This document shows positions 49,846 through 58,783 of a stretch of 64,000 bases of DNA, piece after piece; the stretch's first letter is position 1, and the number at the start of each line of letters is the position of its first letter. Below the pieces are notes generated by a model that was not told the origin of the DNA, made no database searches, and was given only the letters and a program-made list of their open reading frames with translations. Position numbers and translations under genes: made by a program. The DNA is taken from NCBI RefSeq assembly GCF_009805585.1, contig NZ_VHIN01000002.1, forward strand, positions 1 through 64,000, written 5' to 3'. The DNA comes from Glutamicibacter sp. JC586. GTDB lineage: Bacteria > Actinomycetota > Actinomycetes > Actinomycetales > Micrococcaceae.

Positions 49846-50463
49846 TTAGGGTCGGGTTCCGCTGGACATACTACGCAAGGCAGCCCGCAGAATATCGGCA
49901 ACGTTACCGCCCGAAACGATCTCTGGCTCCGCCTTAGACAGCGACTTAAGGGTGCTCGTGGCATCCTTCTCACTCCAACCCAAACCGGTGAGCGCTTCAA
50001 TGACCTGGGGCTCCCAAACACTTGCAGTTCCCGCGCCAGCAGGGGTGGATACGGGAGCGCCAGTTGGGACTAGCTTGCCGTTTAGCTCCAGCACGATGCG
50101 GCTGGCGCCCTTGGGGCCAATGCCTGAAACCTTGGTAAACGCGGCGGTGTCCTTGGTGTTGGCGGCAATACGCACTTCTTCAGCGCTATGCACCGCAAGA
50201 ATGGCTAAACCGGTTCGCGGGCCGATGCCGGAGACAGAGATCAGAACCTCAAAAACATCGCGTTCCTCGGCGCCGGCAAACCCAAAGAGGGTCATAGAAT
50301 CTTCGCGAACCACCATCGAAGTGAACACGGTCGCATCACGGCCGACATGCAAGGTTGCCAATGTTCCCGGGGTGGCGTTGATCAGCATGCCGAAGCCGTT
50401 AACATCAATTACCGCGGTATTCAGTGCCACCGCTTGAACGGTGCCGGTCAATGAGCTGATCAT
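49846..50463 (-). CDS. ruvA: Holliday junction DNA helicase RuvA
   Basis: 205 residues. OB-fold N-terminus (MISSLTGTVQAV), double helix-hairpin-helix (VSGIGPRTGLAILAV and VSGIGPKGASRIVLELNGKL), flexible linker and a C-terminal domain III (VIEALTGLGWSEKDATSTL) binding RuvB. ATG with AAGGAG upstream. 92 nt after ruvC. Confidence 0.96.
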   Translation of the reverse strand: MISSLTGTVQAVALNTAVIDVNGFGMLINATPGTLATLHVGRDATVFTSMVVREDSMTLFGFAGAEERDVFEVLISVSGIGPRTGLAILAVHSAEEVRIAANTKDTAAFTKVSGIGPKGASRIVLELNGKLVPTGAPVSTPAGAGTASVWEPQVIEALTGLGWSEKDATSTLKSLSKAEPEIVSGGNVADILRAALRSMSSGTRP

Positions 50464-50555
50464 GCCACTCCTTGGGATATATATTCGATCGAACTAAGCT
50501 TATCGAAGATACCTACGAATAGCGATGTGCGCAGCACACCGGTGGGTCGCCGTTG
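50464..50555 (-). promoter_or_regulatory. ruvA: ruvA promoter region with SOS-like box
   Basis: The gap between ruvC and ruvA holds TCGAAGATACCTACGA (50503-50518), 12 of 16 matches to the mycobacterial LexA box TCGAAC-N4-GTTCGA. A -35 TTCGAT and a -10 TATATA with 18-nt spacing may be read just downstream, with the box over the -35. The 3 mismatches in the right half make this tentative. It also holds ATTCGATCGAAC (50483-50494). Confidence 0.35.
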
Positions 50556-51155
50556 CTACCGGCGAACGGTTCTTCGCTTGGCTGAGGCCTCAGCAGCAAT
50601 CCAAGCTTGTTGAGCTCCGGTGAGTTGAGAGGAACCGGTGGCTCCGGCGGCGGAGGCCGATGCATTAGATCCGGAAGCAGCACCTCGCCAACCATGCGCG
50701 ATAGCCAAGGCCACAGCGTCAGCCGCGTCGGCAGGTTTTGGAGCTTCCTCCAGTCGACAAATTTTAGCTACCATCTTGCCGATGGCGGCCTTGGTGGCCT
50801 GACCGGAACCAGTCACCGCGGCTTTGACTTCCGTCGGTGTATGCAGAGCGACCGGTATTCCCCTGCGGGCAGCGGCGGTAATGACTACGCCGGTCACCTG
50901 GGCGGTGCCGATCACCGTAGACACGTTGGCCGAGGCAAAAACGCGTTCCAATGCCAGAACATCGGGCTTGTGAAGATCAAGCCAGGCATCAATAGCGTTG
51001 GCGATCTTCAGCAAACGCGCGTCCAACGGAGTTCCCGGCGGCGTGCCGGCGACTGTCACATCGATCAGTGACACTTGCCTATTTGCAGCAACGTCGACCA
51101 CGGCCAGACCACAGCGGGTCAGTCCGGGGTCGACGCCGACAACGCGAAGGGACAA
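50556..51155 (-). CDS. ruvC: Crossover junction endodeoxyribonuclease RuvC
   Basis: 199 residues. First catalytic Asp in [17 protein letters not shown], Glu in [11 protein letters not shown], and the C-terminal [12 protein letters not shown]. The start is TTG, 3 nt after yebC, with a purine stretch upstream. Ala/Ser-rich tail with positively charged end. Confidence 0.95.
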   Translation of the reverse strand: MSLRVVGVDPGLTRCGLAVVDVAANRQVSLIDVTVAGTPPGTPLDARLLKIANAIDAWLDLHKPDVLALERVFASANVSTVIGTAQVTGVVITAAARRGIPVALHTPTEVKAAVTGSGQATKAAIGKMVAKICRLEEAPKPADAADAVALAIAHGWRGAASGSNASASAAGATGSSQLTGAQQAWIAAEASAKRRTVRR

Positions 51156-51158
51156 GTC

Positions 51159-51917
51159 TTACTGCTCTTCGTCCAGCGCGGCGCGAACCTCGTCGGACAG
51201 ATCAGCGTTGGTGTATACATTCTGCACATCGTCAAGTTCTTCGAGAGCATCGTAGAGCTTGAGGAACTTACGCGCACCATCAACGTCCAGGTCCACCTTC
51301 ATTGAAGGAAGGAATTCCATTTCGTCGGACTCGTAGGCAATTTCTGCCTCGTCGAGCGCTGCGGCAACTGCACGCAGGTCCGAAGGGTCACAAACGATGG
51401 CGAAGTTCTCGTCTTCGTCCAAGATCTCGTCAGCACCAGCGTCCAGGACGGTCATGAGCAGATCGTCCTCGGTCAGCTCACCCTTTGGAAGGCGAACGAC
51501 ACCTTGGCGGTTGAACAGGTAAGCCACCGAGCCTGGGTCAGCAACGGTGCCACCGTTGCGGGTGATGCCAACGCGAACCTCGGAAGCTGCACGGTTCTTA
51601 TTGTCGGTCAGACATTCGACCAACAACGCCGAACCCTGTGGGCCACGTGCTTCGTAAATGATTTCGGTGTAGTCAACGACTTCACCAGTCAGGCCCGCAC
51701 CGCGCTTGATAGCGCGGTCGATGTTGTTGACTGGCACGGAGTTCTTTTTGGCCTTGCTAACAGCAAGTTCCAGCGCTGGGTTACCGGAGAGGTCTGCACC
51801 GCCGGCACGGGCTGCGACTTCAATGCCCTTAATGAATTTTGCGAAGGCTTTGGCGCGTTTGGCGTCGATCGCAGCCTTCTTGTGCTTAGTGGTTGCCCAT
51901 TTGGAGTGGCCTGACAT
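51159..51917 (-). CDS. yebC: YebC/PmpR-family DNA-binding protein
   Basis: 252 residues. N-terminal [27 protein letters not shown]-like [19 protein letters not shown] and C-terminal [16 protein letters not shown] are family marks. Recent work links the family to translation of proline-rich tracts, older work to transcription. Placed pdxT-yebC-ruvC as in many actinobacteria. Confidence 0.95.
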   Translation of the reverse strand: MSGHSKWATTKHKKAAIDAKRAKAFAKFIKGIEVAARAGGADLSGNPALELAVSKAKKNSVPVNNIDRAIKRGAGLTGEVVDYTEIIYEARGPQGSALLVECLTDNKNRAASEVRVGITRNGGTVADPGSVAYLFNRQGVVRLPKGELTEDDLLMTVLDAGADEILDEDENFAIVCDPSDLRAVAAALDEAEIAYESDEMEFLPSMKVDLDVDGARKFLKLYDALEELDDVQNVYTNADLSDEVRAALDEEQ

Positions 51918-51920
51918 GCT

Positions 51921-52532
51921 TTAAGCGTCTCCTCGCGTGAGTTGGATGAAAAATTCGTGGATCGCCGTGCTGCCGGTGACTTCCGGGTGAAAGCTGGTTG
52001 CCAACAAATTTCCCTGACGTACTGCAACAATTCTACCCTGTTCGCGCTCATCTTCCGCCGGAACGGTGCTGATCACCTGTACTTCGGGCCCAACCTGTAC
52101 CGCAACCGGTGCTCGAATAAAGACTGCTTCGAGATTTTTGCCGTTGAAGTCGAGCCGGTGCTCGAACGAATCAACCTGACGACCGAAAGCGTTACGTCGC
52201 ACGGTCATGTCAATTCCGCCGAAACTTTGCTGAACCGCTCCCGTGCTAGAAACAGCCGGGTTTTCGATGCGGTCCGCCAGCATGATCATTCCTGCGCAGG
52301 AGCCGTAAGTGGGCATGCCTGCTGCAATGCGAGCCTTAATGGGTTCTGCCAGCGAATAATTGCGCGATAGACGATCAATGACGGACGACTCACCGCCGGG
52401 TATGACTAATGCGTCAACCCGTTCAAGGTCTTGTGGGGTGCGAACAATCTGGGTTGCTTCACCGAGCCGATCCAACGAAGCAAGATGTTCACGGAAGTCC
52501 CCTTGGAGGGCGAGGACGCCGAATTTCAGCAT
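51921..52532 (-). CDS. pdxT: Pyridoxal 5'-phosphate synthase glutaminase subunit
   Basis: 203 residues. Produces ammonia from glutamine for PdxS. Motifs PGGESSVIDRL, the nucleophile Cys about 79 in GSCAGMIML and the His-Glu pair in FHPEVTGS are all present. ATG 52532 with AAGG about 9 nt upstream; a 12-residue longer frame lacks support. pdxS is not adjacent: it lies at 58.8-59.7 kb, on the same strand. Confidence 0.95.
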   Translation of the reverse strand: MLKFGVLALQGDFREHLASLDRLGEATQIVRTPQDLERVDALVIPGGESSVIDRLSRNYSLAEPIKARIAAGMPTYGSCAGMIMLADRIENPAVSSTGAVQQSFGGIDMTVRRNAFGRQVDSFEHRLDFNGKNLEAVFIRAPVAVQVGPEVQVISTVPAEDEREQGRIVAVRQGNLLATSFHPEVTGSTAIHEFFIQLTRGDA

Positions 52533-52656
52533 GGGTATGACCTTCAAAGTATGAATTGTTTGGCGCACTTTGCGCCGAAACTACGTTAGCCCTCTGTCGG
52601 GTAGCAGTTGATTTTGTTGCACGGTGTGTCGCAGTATCTGACGATCCACTAGTTCG

Positions 52657-53868
52657 TCAGTCCACCTTCCACGGCTTTAAACCGTCATCGATCGCACCGT
52701 AGGCATCGACGGTTTCTGTGGTGCGCGCTAGCGAGGCCTTCGCTTCCTTGGCCGGTAGACATTGGGACGGCTCGAATACTTGGCACCATTTCACCGGCGC
52801 TGTTGAAAGCTGATGCGGGACCCACTGAAGATTGCTAACTTCCCATGCTCCAGTTTTCGCATCTGCACCGAACGTAGCTTTCACGCTGATTCCTTCGCGG
52901 TTCAAGATCGTGGGGGTAGCGTGCTTGGCGACCGAATTACCCAGGCCGTAGACGATCCAGGTACCGTCATGCTTTTCTATGGGAAGCACCGAATGTGTGT
53001 GATGCATGTAGATCAAGTTAAAGGCTCCGGACTCAGCCAGGGTTTGACCTAGTTCTCGCTGCTTAATGCTGGGACGGTCCGTATATTCGGTTCCGTCATG
53101 TATCGCTGCCACAACAATCTGTGCGCCAGCCTTTTTGGCCGCTTTGGCGCGGCTAATCAATCTTGTGGTGTCAACTCCGGTATCTACCTGCCAGTCTGAG
53201 GCTGCCGCCAGTCCGTTGAGTGAATAAGTGCTGGCAACTACGCCCAGCTTCACTCCTTCAACATCCATAATTGACGGTTTCTGAGAATCCTTTTGCGTTC
53301 GATAAGAGCCGGTAGCAAACAGGCCTTGGTCCTGCAGTGCGTCTAAAGTGCGATTAACTCCACCAGTTCCGGCGTCCACCGTGTGGTTGGTAGCTGTGGT
53401 GCAACCGTCGTATCCAACATCTTTCAAATCTGAAAGGATCTGCGCCGGGACGGTAAAACGCGGGTAGCCCGAGTAGGGCTCAGTGCCAATGGGAGTTTCC
53501 AGATTGCATAGGGCCACATCTGCATCTTGCGCATATGGTGTGAGCCCCTCCAGAAGTGGCGCGAAATCAAAGTCTTTGCCATTGCCGCCAGCCGATTGAG
53601 CTGCGGTCTTTGCCTCGTCGAGTAGCTGGGGATGTAACAACACATCACCGGTCACCATAAGCGATATTTCCGCTCGCTCTGCCGAAGCAGAAGCCGGTGG
53701 TTTAGTCCCGCGGGTAGCTGAGCTTGTAGTCGTATCGGAGGGAGAATGCGTCGTTGGCAACGAGTCATTCTTCGATGTGTTCTCACTCGCAGAACACCCC
53801 GAAAGAAGGGCAAGGCCGAGCGCGCTGACTGTTACGTATCGAATAACGGGGGACCCACGAAGTCGCAT
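52657..53868 (-). CDS. CapA-family lipoprotein (metallophosphatase-like)
   Basis: 403 residues. Lipoprotein signal with lipobox LLSGC (Cys about 25), a Ser/Thr-rich linker, then the PGA_cap domain with MVTGDVLLHP, CNLETPIG, TNHTVDAG, HDGTEYTDRPS and YMHHTHSVLP metal-site motifs. It should be attached to the outer membrane face. CapA proteins act in poly-gamma-glutamate capsule; single copies in other genomes have unknown roles. ATG 53868 is preferred over a 35-residue longer frame. Divergent from the M3 peptidase gene. Confidence 0.85.
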   Translation of the reverse strand: MRLRGSPVIRYVTVSALGLALLSGCSASENTSKNDSLPTTHSPSDTTTSSATRGTKPPASASAERAEISLMVTGDVLLHPQLLDEAKTAAQSAGGNGKDFDFAPLLEGLTPYAQDADVALCNLETPIGTEPYSGYPRFTVPAQILSDLKDVGYDGCTTATNHTVDAGTGGVNRTLDALQDQGLFATGSYRTQKDSQKPSIMDVEGVKLGVVASTYSLNGLAAASDWQVDTGVDTTRLISRAKAAKKAGAQIVVAAIHDGTEYTDRPSIKQRELGQTLAESGAFNLIYMHHTHSVLPIEKHDGTWIVYGLGNSVAKHATPTILNREGISVKATFGADAKTGAWEVSNLQWVPHQLSTAPVKWCQVFEPSQCLPAKEAKASLARTTETVDAYGAIDDGLKPWKVD

Positions 53869-53938
53869 GTTTTGAGCGTAGTCGAGTTTTTCACTAAGAG
53901 TGTTAATGCAAGCTAAATCACGTCGGTTGTGAAAGCCT

Positions 53939-55957
53939 ATGCTTATGCAAAATCCGCTCTTGACTCCCAGCACGCGCCCCTACCAATGGCCGGCTTTTGA
54001 TGTATTGACCGCCGAGCACTACTTGGAAGCCGCCGAGCTCGGTGCTGCGGAACAACGTGAAGAACTGCAGCTCATCGTTTCTGATTCTGCCACGCCGTCA
54101 TTCGCCAATACCTTCCAGGCTCTTGAACGCAGCGGTCAGACGCTACGCCGGGCGATGATGACCTACTTCAGCGTCCTTTCTGCCCACGGAACAGAGCCCA
54201 TCAGGGCTATTCAGTCGCAAATGTCTGCGATCAATAGCGCGCAAGATGATGAGATTTACCTAAATGAAACCTTGTATTCTCGTTTACAAGGTGTGGATTG
54301 CTCGGAGTTGGACAGTGAAGATGCTCGCCTGGCAGAGCAGACGTTGAAAAATTTTGAGCTCTCCGGCGCCGGCCTGGATGAGGCAGATAAACAGAAGCTC
54401 AAAGAACTCAACGCGCAACTATCTGAGCTATCGAGCCAATTCGGCAACCGCGTTCTAGAGAATCAGAACGCACACGCGGTGCACTTTGACGCCGTTGAAG
54501 AGCTTGCGGGACTGAACGATCAAGCTATCGATTCAGCTGCCCAGGCTGCCAAACAAGCAGGTCATGCCAGCGGATATTTACTGCCCCTAGTCTCGCCAAG
54601 CCAGCAGCCACTGCTTGAATCGCTGAGCTCCAGCGAATCTCGCCGAAAGGTTTTTACCGCTTCGATCACCCGCGGTTCAGAAGAGAATCCCACGATTAAT
54701 CTTGCGGCCCAGATGGCATCTGCGCGCGCTGAACGGGCGCGCCTGCTCGGGTTTACCAATCACGCTGAAACTGTTTTGGCTCAAGCCACGGCGCCGTCCA
54801 CCGCCGCAGTTGAACAGCGACTTGCTGAGCTGACTGCGGCGGCCACCCTTAACGCGCGCAAGGAAGCGGCGGTACTGGCTAAGGTTGCCGGGCATGAACT
54901 GAAATCCTGGGATTGGAAGTACTACTCTAATCAGGTTTTGCGCGACCAGTACGCAGTGGACTCCGAGCAATTGCGAGATTACTTCGAGCTTGATCGCGTT
55001 TTGATTGATGGTGTTTTTGCCACCGCTACCAAGCTCTTTGGCATCACTTTCACCGAGCGCTTCGACCTTCCGACGTATCACGAGCAGGTCCGTGTTTTTG
55101 AAGTATTCGACGCCGACGGTACTCCATTGGCCCTGTACACCGGTGACTACTTGGCTCGCGATACCAAGAAGGGCGGCGCATGGATGACCAGCTTGCGAGA
55201 TGCTGCCTCATTCTTAGACGAGTTACCCATCGTGACCAATACGTTGAACATCTCGGCTCCTGCCGAGGGGGAACCAGTCTTGCTGTCGTTGGACGAAACC
55301 AACACGTTGTTCCACGAATTCGGTCACGCCTTGCACGGCATGTTCTCCAACGGTAAGTATGCTTCACTGGCCGGAACCGCTGTCCCCCGCGACTTCGTCG
55401 AGTTCCCCTCTCAAGTCAACGAAATGTGGGTGCTCGATGAGCAGGTCATCGCTGGTTACGCGCTGCACCACACAACCGGCGAAAAATTAGATTCAGCTAC
55501 CATTACCAAGATTCGCGACGCCGCGTTGTGGGGTCAGGGTTTTGCCACCACCGAGTACCTTGCTGCCAGTGTCTTGGACTGGGCATGGCACACCATTAGC
55601 GCAGGCACCGTCATTGATGATCCGCTGAAGTTTGAACAGCAGGTTCTGGTTGATGCAGGTTTTGATACAGAACTTATTCCCCCGCGTTATCGAACCGGTT
55701 ACTTCCAGCACATTTTCGCCAATGGATATTCAGCTGGCTACTACTCCTACATCTGGAGTGAAGTACTCGATGCCGACACTGTGCAGTGGTTCGAGGAAAA
55801 TGGGGGCCTGATGCGCGAAAATGGTAATCGGTTCCGTGAGGAACTACTTTCACGCGGTAATACGCGTGATCCCCTAGAGTCCTATGAATTGTTCCGTGGC
55901 CGCACCGCTCGGGTAGAACCGTTGCTGCGCCGTCGAGGATTGGTGAACGCAGAATAA
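53939..55957 (+). CDS. M3-family metallopeptidase (oligopeptidase / dipeptidyl carboxypeptidase type)
   Basis: 672 residues, cytoplasmic, no signal. Zinc site HEFGH at residues 459-463, followed by LHGMFSNGKYASLAG and the third ligand Glu in FVEFPSQVNEMWV. Substrate-binding tyrosine and FANGYSAGYYSYIWSEVLDAD near the C-terminus. Similar to Dcp/oligopeptidase A. ATG 53939 or 53945. Ends in TAATG overlap with the GNAT gene. Confidence 0.93.
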   Translation: MLMQNPLLTPSTRPYQWPAFDVLTAEHYLEAAELGAAEQREELQLIVSDSATPSFANTFQALERSGQTLRRAMMTYFSVLSAHGTEPIRAIQSQMSAINSAQDDEIYLNETLYSRLQGVDCSELDSEDARLAEQTLKNFELSGAGLDEADKQKLKELNAQLSELSSQFGNRVLENQNAHAVHFDAVEELAGLNDQAIDSAAQAAKQAGHASGYLLPLVSPSQQPLLESLSSSESRRKVFTASITRGSEENPTINLAAQMASARAERARLLGFTNHAETVLAQATAPSTAAVEQRLAELTAAATLNARKEAAVLAKVAGHELKSWDWKYYSNQVLRDQYAVDSEQLRDYFELDRVLIDGVFATATKLFGITFTERFDLPTYHEQVRVFEVFDADGTPLALYTGDYLARDTKKGGAWMTSLRDAASFLDELPIVTNTLNISAPAEGEPVLLSLDETNTLFHEFGHALHGMFSNGKYASLAGTAVPRDFVEFPSQVNEMWVLDEQVIAGYALHHTTGEKLDSATITKIRDAALWGQGFATTEYLAASVLDWAWHTISAGTVIDDPLKFEQQVLVDAGFDTELIPPRYRTGYFQHIFANGYSAGYYSYIWSEVLDADTVQWFEENGGLMRENGNRFREELLSRGNTRDPLESYELFRGRTARVEPLLRRRGLVNAE

Positions 55958-56721
55958 TGACGACGATTGCCTCCGCACAGGAAGCACTGAGCCACTGGCA
56001 TCAGGCACTAGCAGTTGCCACAGGCGGCAAGATTTTTACCACCCACGGGTGCTCGTGGGCATGGCAGCCGGTGCGCAAGCGCTTGATTCTGCTGTTCCCG
56101 GAAAGCCCCGAACAATCAGGATTACGCCCTGCCTTGGCTGAGGGTCAGCGTTTGGGTGCCCGCCGGGTCGAAGCATGGGTTAATGCCGGTTCTGACTCGG
56201 CTGAACTGAAGGCTGCCGGTTTCTCGGATAACGCTCAAGTATCCTGGCATGCTGGCCCCCTAGCCATTCCGATGGATCGTTGGGCCGGGAAGATCCGCCT
56301 AGGCAATAACGTCCCAGAAGCTACCGGCGCTGATGCATCGGAACTGAATGTGACCAACCTGTGGCGTGACTTGAGTAGCCAACTTTCCAGCGGTCATCCC
56401 GCGTTGCGCCGTGTTGAGCACGCTTTGGCACGAACCGACGAGGGTGAAATTGTTGGCCGTGGCTTTGCACAGCAGGGCTTGGGCGGACAGTTGATGGTTC
56501 ATTCCCTTGCGGTTGGCAAGGAACACCGTCGCCAAGGCATCGGCACTGCCTTGCTCCATGGCCTGTCACGTTCCATGATCAACCCGTTGTCGCCACCGGA
56601 TGAGGAAGTGGCCGTGGAGCTGTTGGCTGCTGCAACTCCGTCCAGTGCGGACTTCTTCAGTGCTAACGGACTGAAGTTGCTTGGCCGCGGCCGGCACATG
56701 GTGCTCCGGTCCTGGTCATAA
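55957..56721 (+). CDS. GNAT-family N-acetyltransferase
   Basis: 254 residues; acyl-CoA-binding motif A is VHSLAVGKEHRRQGIGTALL (about residues 180-199) and the C-terminal FFSANGLKLLGRGRHM fits motif B. The N-terminal half may be a degenerate second GNAT domain. Substrate unknown. Starts in the M3 stop (TAATG), suggesting coupled expression with the peptidase. Confidence 0.85.
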   Translation: MTTIASAQEALSHWHQALAVATGGKIFTTHGCSWAWQPVRKRLILLFPESPEQSGLRPALAEGQRLGARRVEAWVNAGSDSAELKAAGFSDNAQVSWHAGPLAIPMDRWAGKIRLGNNVPEATGADASELNVTNLWRDLSSQLSSGHPALRRVEHALARTDEGEIVGRGFAQQGLGGQLMVHSLAVGKEHRRQGIGTALLHGLSRSMINPLSPPDEEVAVELLAAATPSSADFFSANGLKLLGRGRHMVLRSWS

Positions 56722-56737
56722 CGCTCAAAATTTTTTG

Positions 56738-56790
56738 CCAAGAAGCCGCCGGGTCACAGGTTTCCCCTGTGACCCGGCGGCCTCTTTGTA
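56738..56790. terminator. Bidirectional terminator between GNAT and DHFR-like genes
   Basis: GCCGCCGGGTCACAGG (56745-56760) pairs perfectly with CCTGTGACCCGGCGGC (56766-56781) with a 5-nt loop. A T-rich run follows on the plus strand (CTCTTTGTAGT), and a T-rich tract also follows on the minus strand. It lies between two convergent genes. Confidence 0.85.
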
Positions 56791-56794
56791 GTAT

Positions 56795-57355
56795 TTAGTT
56801 AGTGTGTCTCACTCGATAGGTCAGTCGCGCAAAAGGACCGGCCACTCGGGCTTCGGTCAGCGCCAAACGGTCACTACCAATATTTCTTGGCAAGAGCGTA
56901 GCCCCGGCCGACACTGCTGCAGGGGCAACGGTCAACGCCAAAATATCGATAGCGTCAATGTCGAAAAATTGGCCGAGGAGCTCGCCACCACCAAGCACCC
57001 AAATGTTTTGCTCGCCGGCCAGCCCTCGAATTTCTGGCAGTAGCTCAGCGACAGACCCTTGGACCAGGCGTACATCGGCGCCGTCCGGGATCGGAAGATC
57101 CCTAGAAGTAAATACGTAGGTGGTGATTCCCGGATAGTATTCTTGCCACTTGTGCGGATTTTCCAAGAGCTGTTCGTTTTCAAGCATCCACAAGTATGTA
57201 TTGGCACCCTCTATGTGGACGCGTACGTTCTGTGGCAACAGGTCCGGGTCCGGCTCCTGGGCCCCGGGGACATCAAAGAGCCACTGTAGGCTGTGGTTCT
57301 CATCTGCTAGGTAGCCATTAAGCGTCACGGCAGCATCAAAAATGATCTCGCTCAT
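56795..57355 (-). CDS. Dihydrofolate reductase family protein (RibD C-terminal domain)
   Basis: 186 residues. Fits the RibD_C/DHFR-like fold: IIFDAAVTLNGYLADENHSLQW at the N-terminus, VHIEGANTYLWML, VYVFTSRDLPIP-type strand and NIWVLGGGELLGQFF (NADPH-binding Gly pair). Such single-domain proteins are reductases of unknown substrate. I chose ATG 57355; three codons upstream is also open. Confidence 0.85.
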   Translation of the reverse strand: MSEIIFDAAVTLNGYLADENHSLQWLFDVPGAQEPDPDLLPQNVRVHIEGANTYLWMLENEQLLENPHKWQEYYPGITTYVFTSRDLPIPDGADVRLVQGSVAELLPEIRGLAGEQNIWVLGGGELLGQFFDIDAIDILALTVAPAAVSAGATLLPRNIGSDRLALTEARVAGPFARLTYRVRHTN

Positions 57356-57399
57356 GGACTTCAACTTACTACAGCTTGCGCCCTGTCATCCCAATTCCT

Positions 57400-57442
57400 C
57401 CTACGTCGAGACCGGGTCTGGTGCAGTCGGTCGCGACGTAGG
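57400..57442 (-). terminator. Stem-loop after the TauD-like gene
   Basis: CCTACGTCG (57400-57408) pairs with CGACGTAGG (57434-57442), with an inner GACCG/CGGTC stem. There is no T-run, but the position 39 nt past the TauD-like stop fits a terminator. Confidence 0.5.
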
Positions 57443-57480
57443 AATACGGGGAACAAACTGAATTCGGGGAACGTAGCTAA

Positions 57481-58410
57481 TTAGTCAAGATCGACGATTG
57501 GCGAGTAGTGCGAGGCATCACCTTCGACCGAGTAACTTAGCTTTCCCTCCACGCTGCGCGGAATATCCCCGGCAACCGTGATGCGATTGAGCTTGCGCGG
57601 TGCGCGGCCATAATTGTCGATGGCATAGTGCTGGGTGATGCGGTTATCGAAGAGCACCACCTGTCCTGGTTCCCATGCGACGCGTACGACGTGTTCGGGG
57701 CGAGTGACATGACTCTGGAGCAGTCGTAGCAGGTCGTGTGACTCGTAGGGCGAAACACCAACGATCTTTAGGTGGCGTGCGAAGGTTCCGATGAATAATC
57801 CTTTTTCACCGGTCAGTGGATGCACGCGAACTACAGGATGAATTGTTCGGTACTTTTCGGAGACGAAAGCCTCTTGGTAGGCCTTCTCTTTATCTGTATT
57901 TACGGTTCGGGGCCGAACGTAGTCGGAATCATTAGAGTGCTCGGCCCACAATCCGTCGGCGAGTTTCTGAATTTCAGTAGGCAAGCTTCGGTACGCGGCG
58001 GCGGCATTGGCAATTAGCGTTTCGCCTCCATATTCAGGCAGTGTGACAGCGCGAAGGGTGGACGCCTGCGGTGGATTCACAATGAACGTGACGTCGGTGT
58101 GCCACTGGTTGGCGATCGACTGTTCGCTGTCTACCGGCAGTACCGTCTTCTTTACTTGTTCACTGAACGTCACCGTGGGATGGGCTGTGGTCAGTGGGCC
58201 GAAATGAGATGCAAAGAGTTCCTGCTGCTCGTCGGTTTCAATTCCCGACCGGCTGAAAATCAGCGCCTTGTGCTCGTTGAGAGCAGCGCGGATCGCATCG
58301 ACAGTTTCTGTATCAAGTGCCCCGCTGAGGTCCAAGCCCTCAACACGCGCCCCGATGTGTTCGCCGAGCTTGGTGAGCTTCAGTTCGGTGGCGGTGGTCG
58401 TAATAGTCAT
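57481..58410 (-). CDS. TauD/TfdA-family Fe(II)/2-oxoglutarate dioxygenase
   Basis: 309 residues. Iron ligands are His 104 and Asp 106 (NQWHTDVTF) and His 261 (TQHYAIDNYG), with the 2-oxoglutarate Arg in RKLNRITVAGD. Members oxidise taurine, alkyl sulfates, phenoxyacetates or carnitine-type compounds. No tauABC or ssu transporter genes are present here, so the substrate is not inferred. Strong AAGGAGG ribosome site before ATG 58410. An in-frame stretch to 58503 is open but unlikely coding. Confidence 0.92.
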   Translation of the reverse strand: MTITTTATELKLTKLGEHIGARVEGLDLSGALDTETVDAIRAALNEHKALIFSRSGIETDEQQELFASHFGPLTTAHPTVTFSEQVKKTVLPVDSEQSIANQWHTDVTFIVNPPQASTLRAVTLPEYGGETLIANAAAAYRSLPTEIQKLADGLWAEHSNDSDYVRPRTVNTDKEKAYQEAFVSEKYRTIHPVVRVHPLTGEKGLFIGTFARHLKIVGVSPYESHDLLRLLQSHVTRPEHVVRVAWEPGQVVLFDNRITQHYAIDNYGRAPRKLNRITVAGDIPRSVEGKLSYSVEGDASHYSPIVDLD

Positions 58411-58726
58411 GATGGCCTCCTTAGCAGCAGTGTTTACGCGGCTGCGTTGATCTGTTTGCTGATCTCCGGGATGGAGAACTTGGATCAAGACTAAGCACGA
58501 CAAATCGAATCCTCACCTGCTCCGTCACACGGCGAGAAGTGTTGCTCAGGGTTTCATTCGACCATCGGTGAAGGCACTAGAAGTGTTGCTCTGCTGGAAC
58601 CAGGATGACCTTGTGTGACGCAGATGAAGACTCGTGAACCTGCCTTTCGCCGGCCGTCGGGTGGTTGCTTGCTCGGTAGAATCTGTCATGGCTAGCGGAT
58701 TCTGTGTCCGCCCCGGATTAATGACC
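58411..58726 (-). promoter_or_regulatory. Upstream region of TauD-like gene with 13-bp direct repeat
   Basis: About 300 nt with no gene between the TauD-like gene and the pdxS terminator. AGAAGTGTTGCTC occurs twice, at 58535-58547 and 58579-58591, 44 bp apart (four helix turns). These are candidate binding sites for a regulator of the dioxygenase gene. No clear promoter consensus found. Confidence 0.35.
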
Positions 58727-58766
58727 AAAAGCCCACGCCACCGAATACTCGGTGGCGTGGGCTTTT
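58727..58766 (-). terminator. Terminator after pdxS
   Basis: A 17-bp perfect stem (58727-58743 with 58750-58766), loop AATACT. The stem ends in AAAA/TTTT, so on the minus strand it finishes with a short T-run. It lies 17 nt past the pdxS stop. Confidence 0.85.
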
Positions 58767-58783
58767 AATTGTGGCGCTGGGGT

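Noticed and set aside
52657-58503. Mobile element as the cause of the block between pdxT and pdxS
   Set aside because: No transposase, integrase, terminal inverted repeats or tRNA target site is present; insertion remains only a possibility from gene order.
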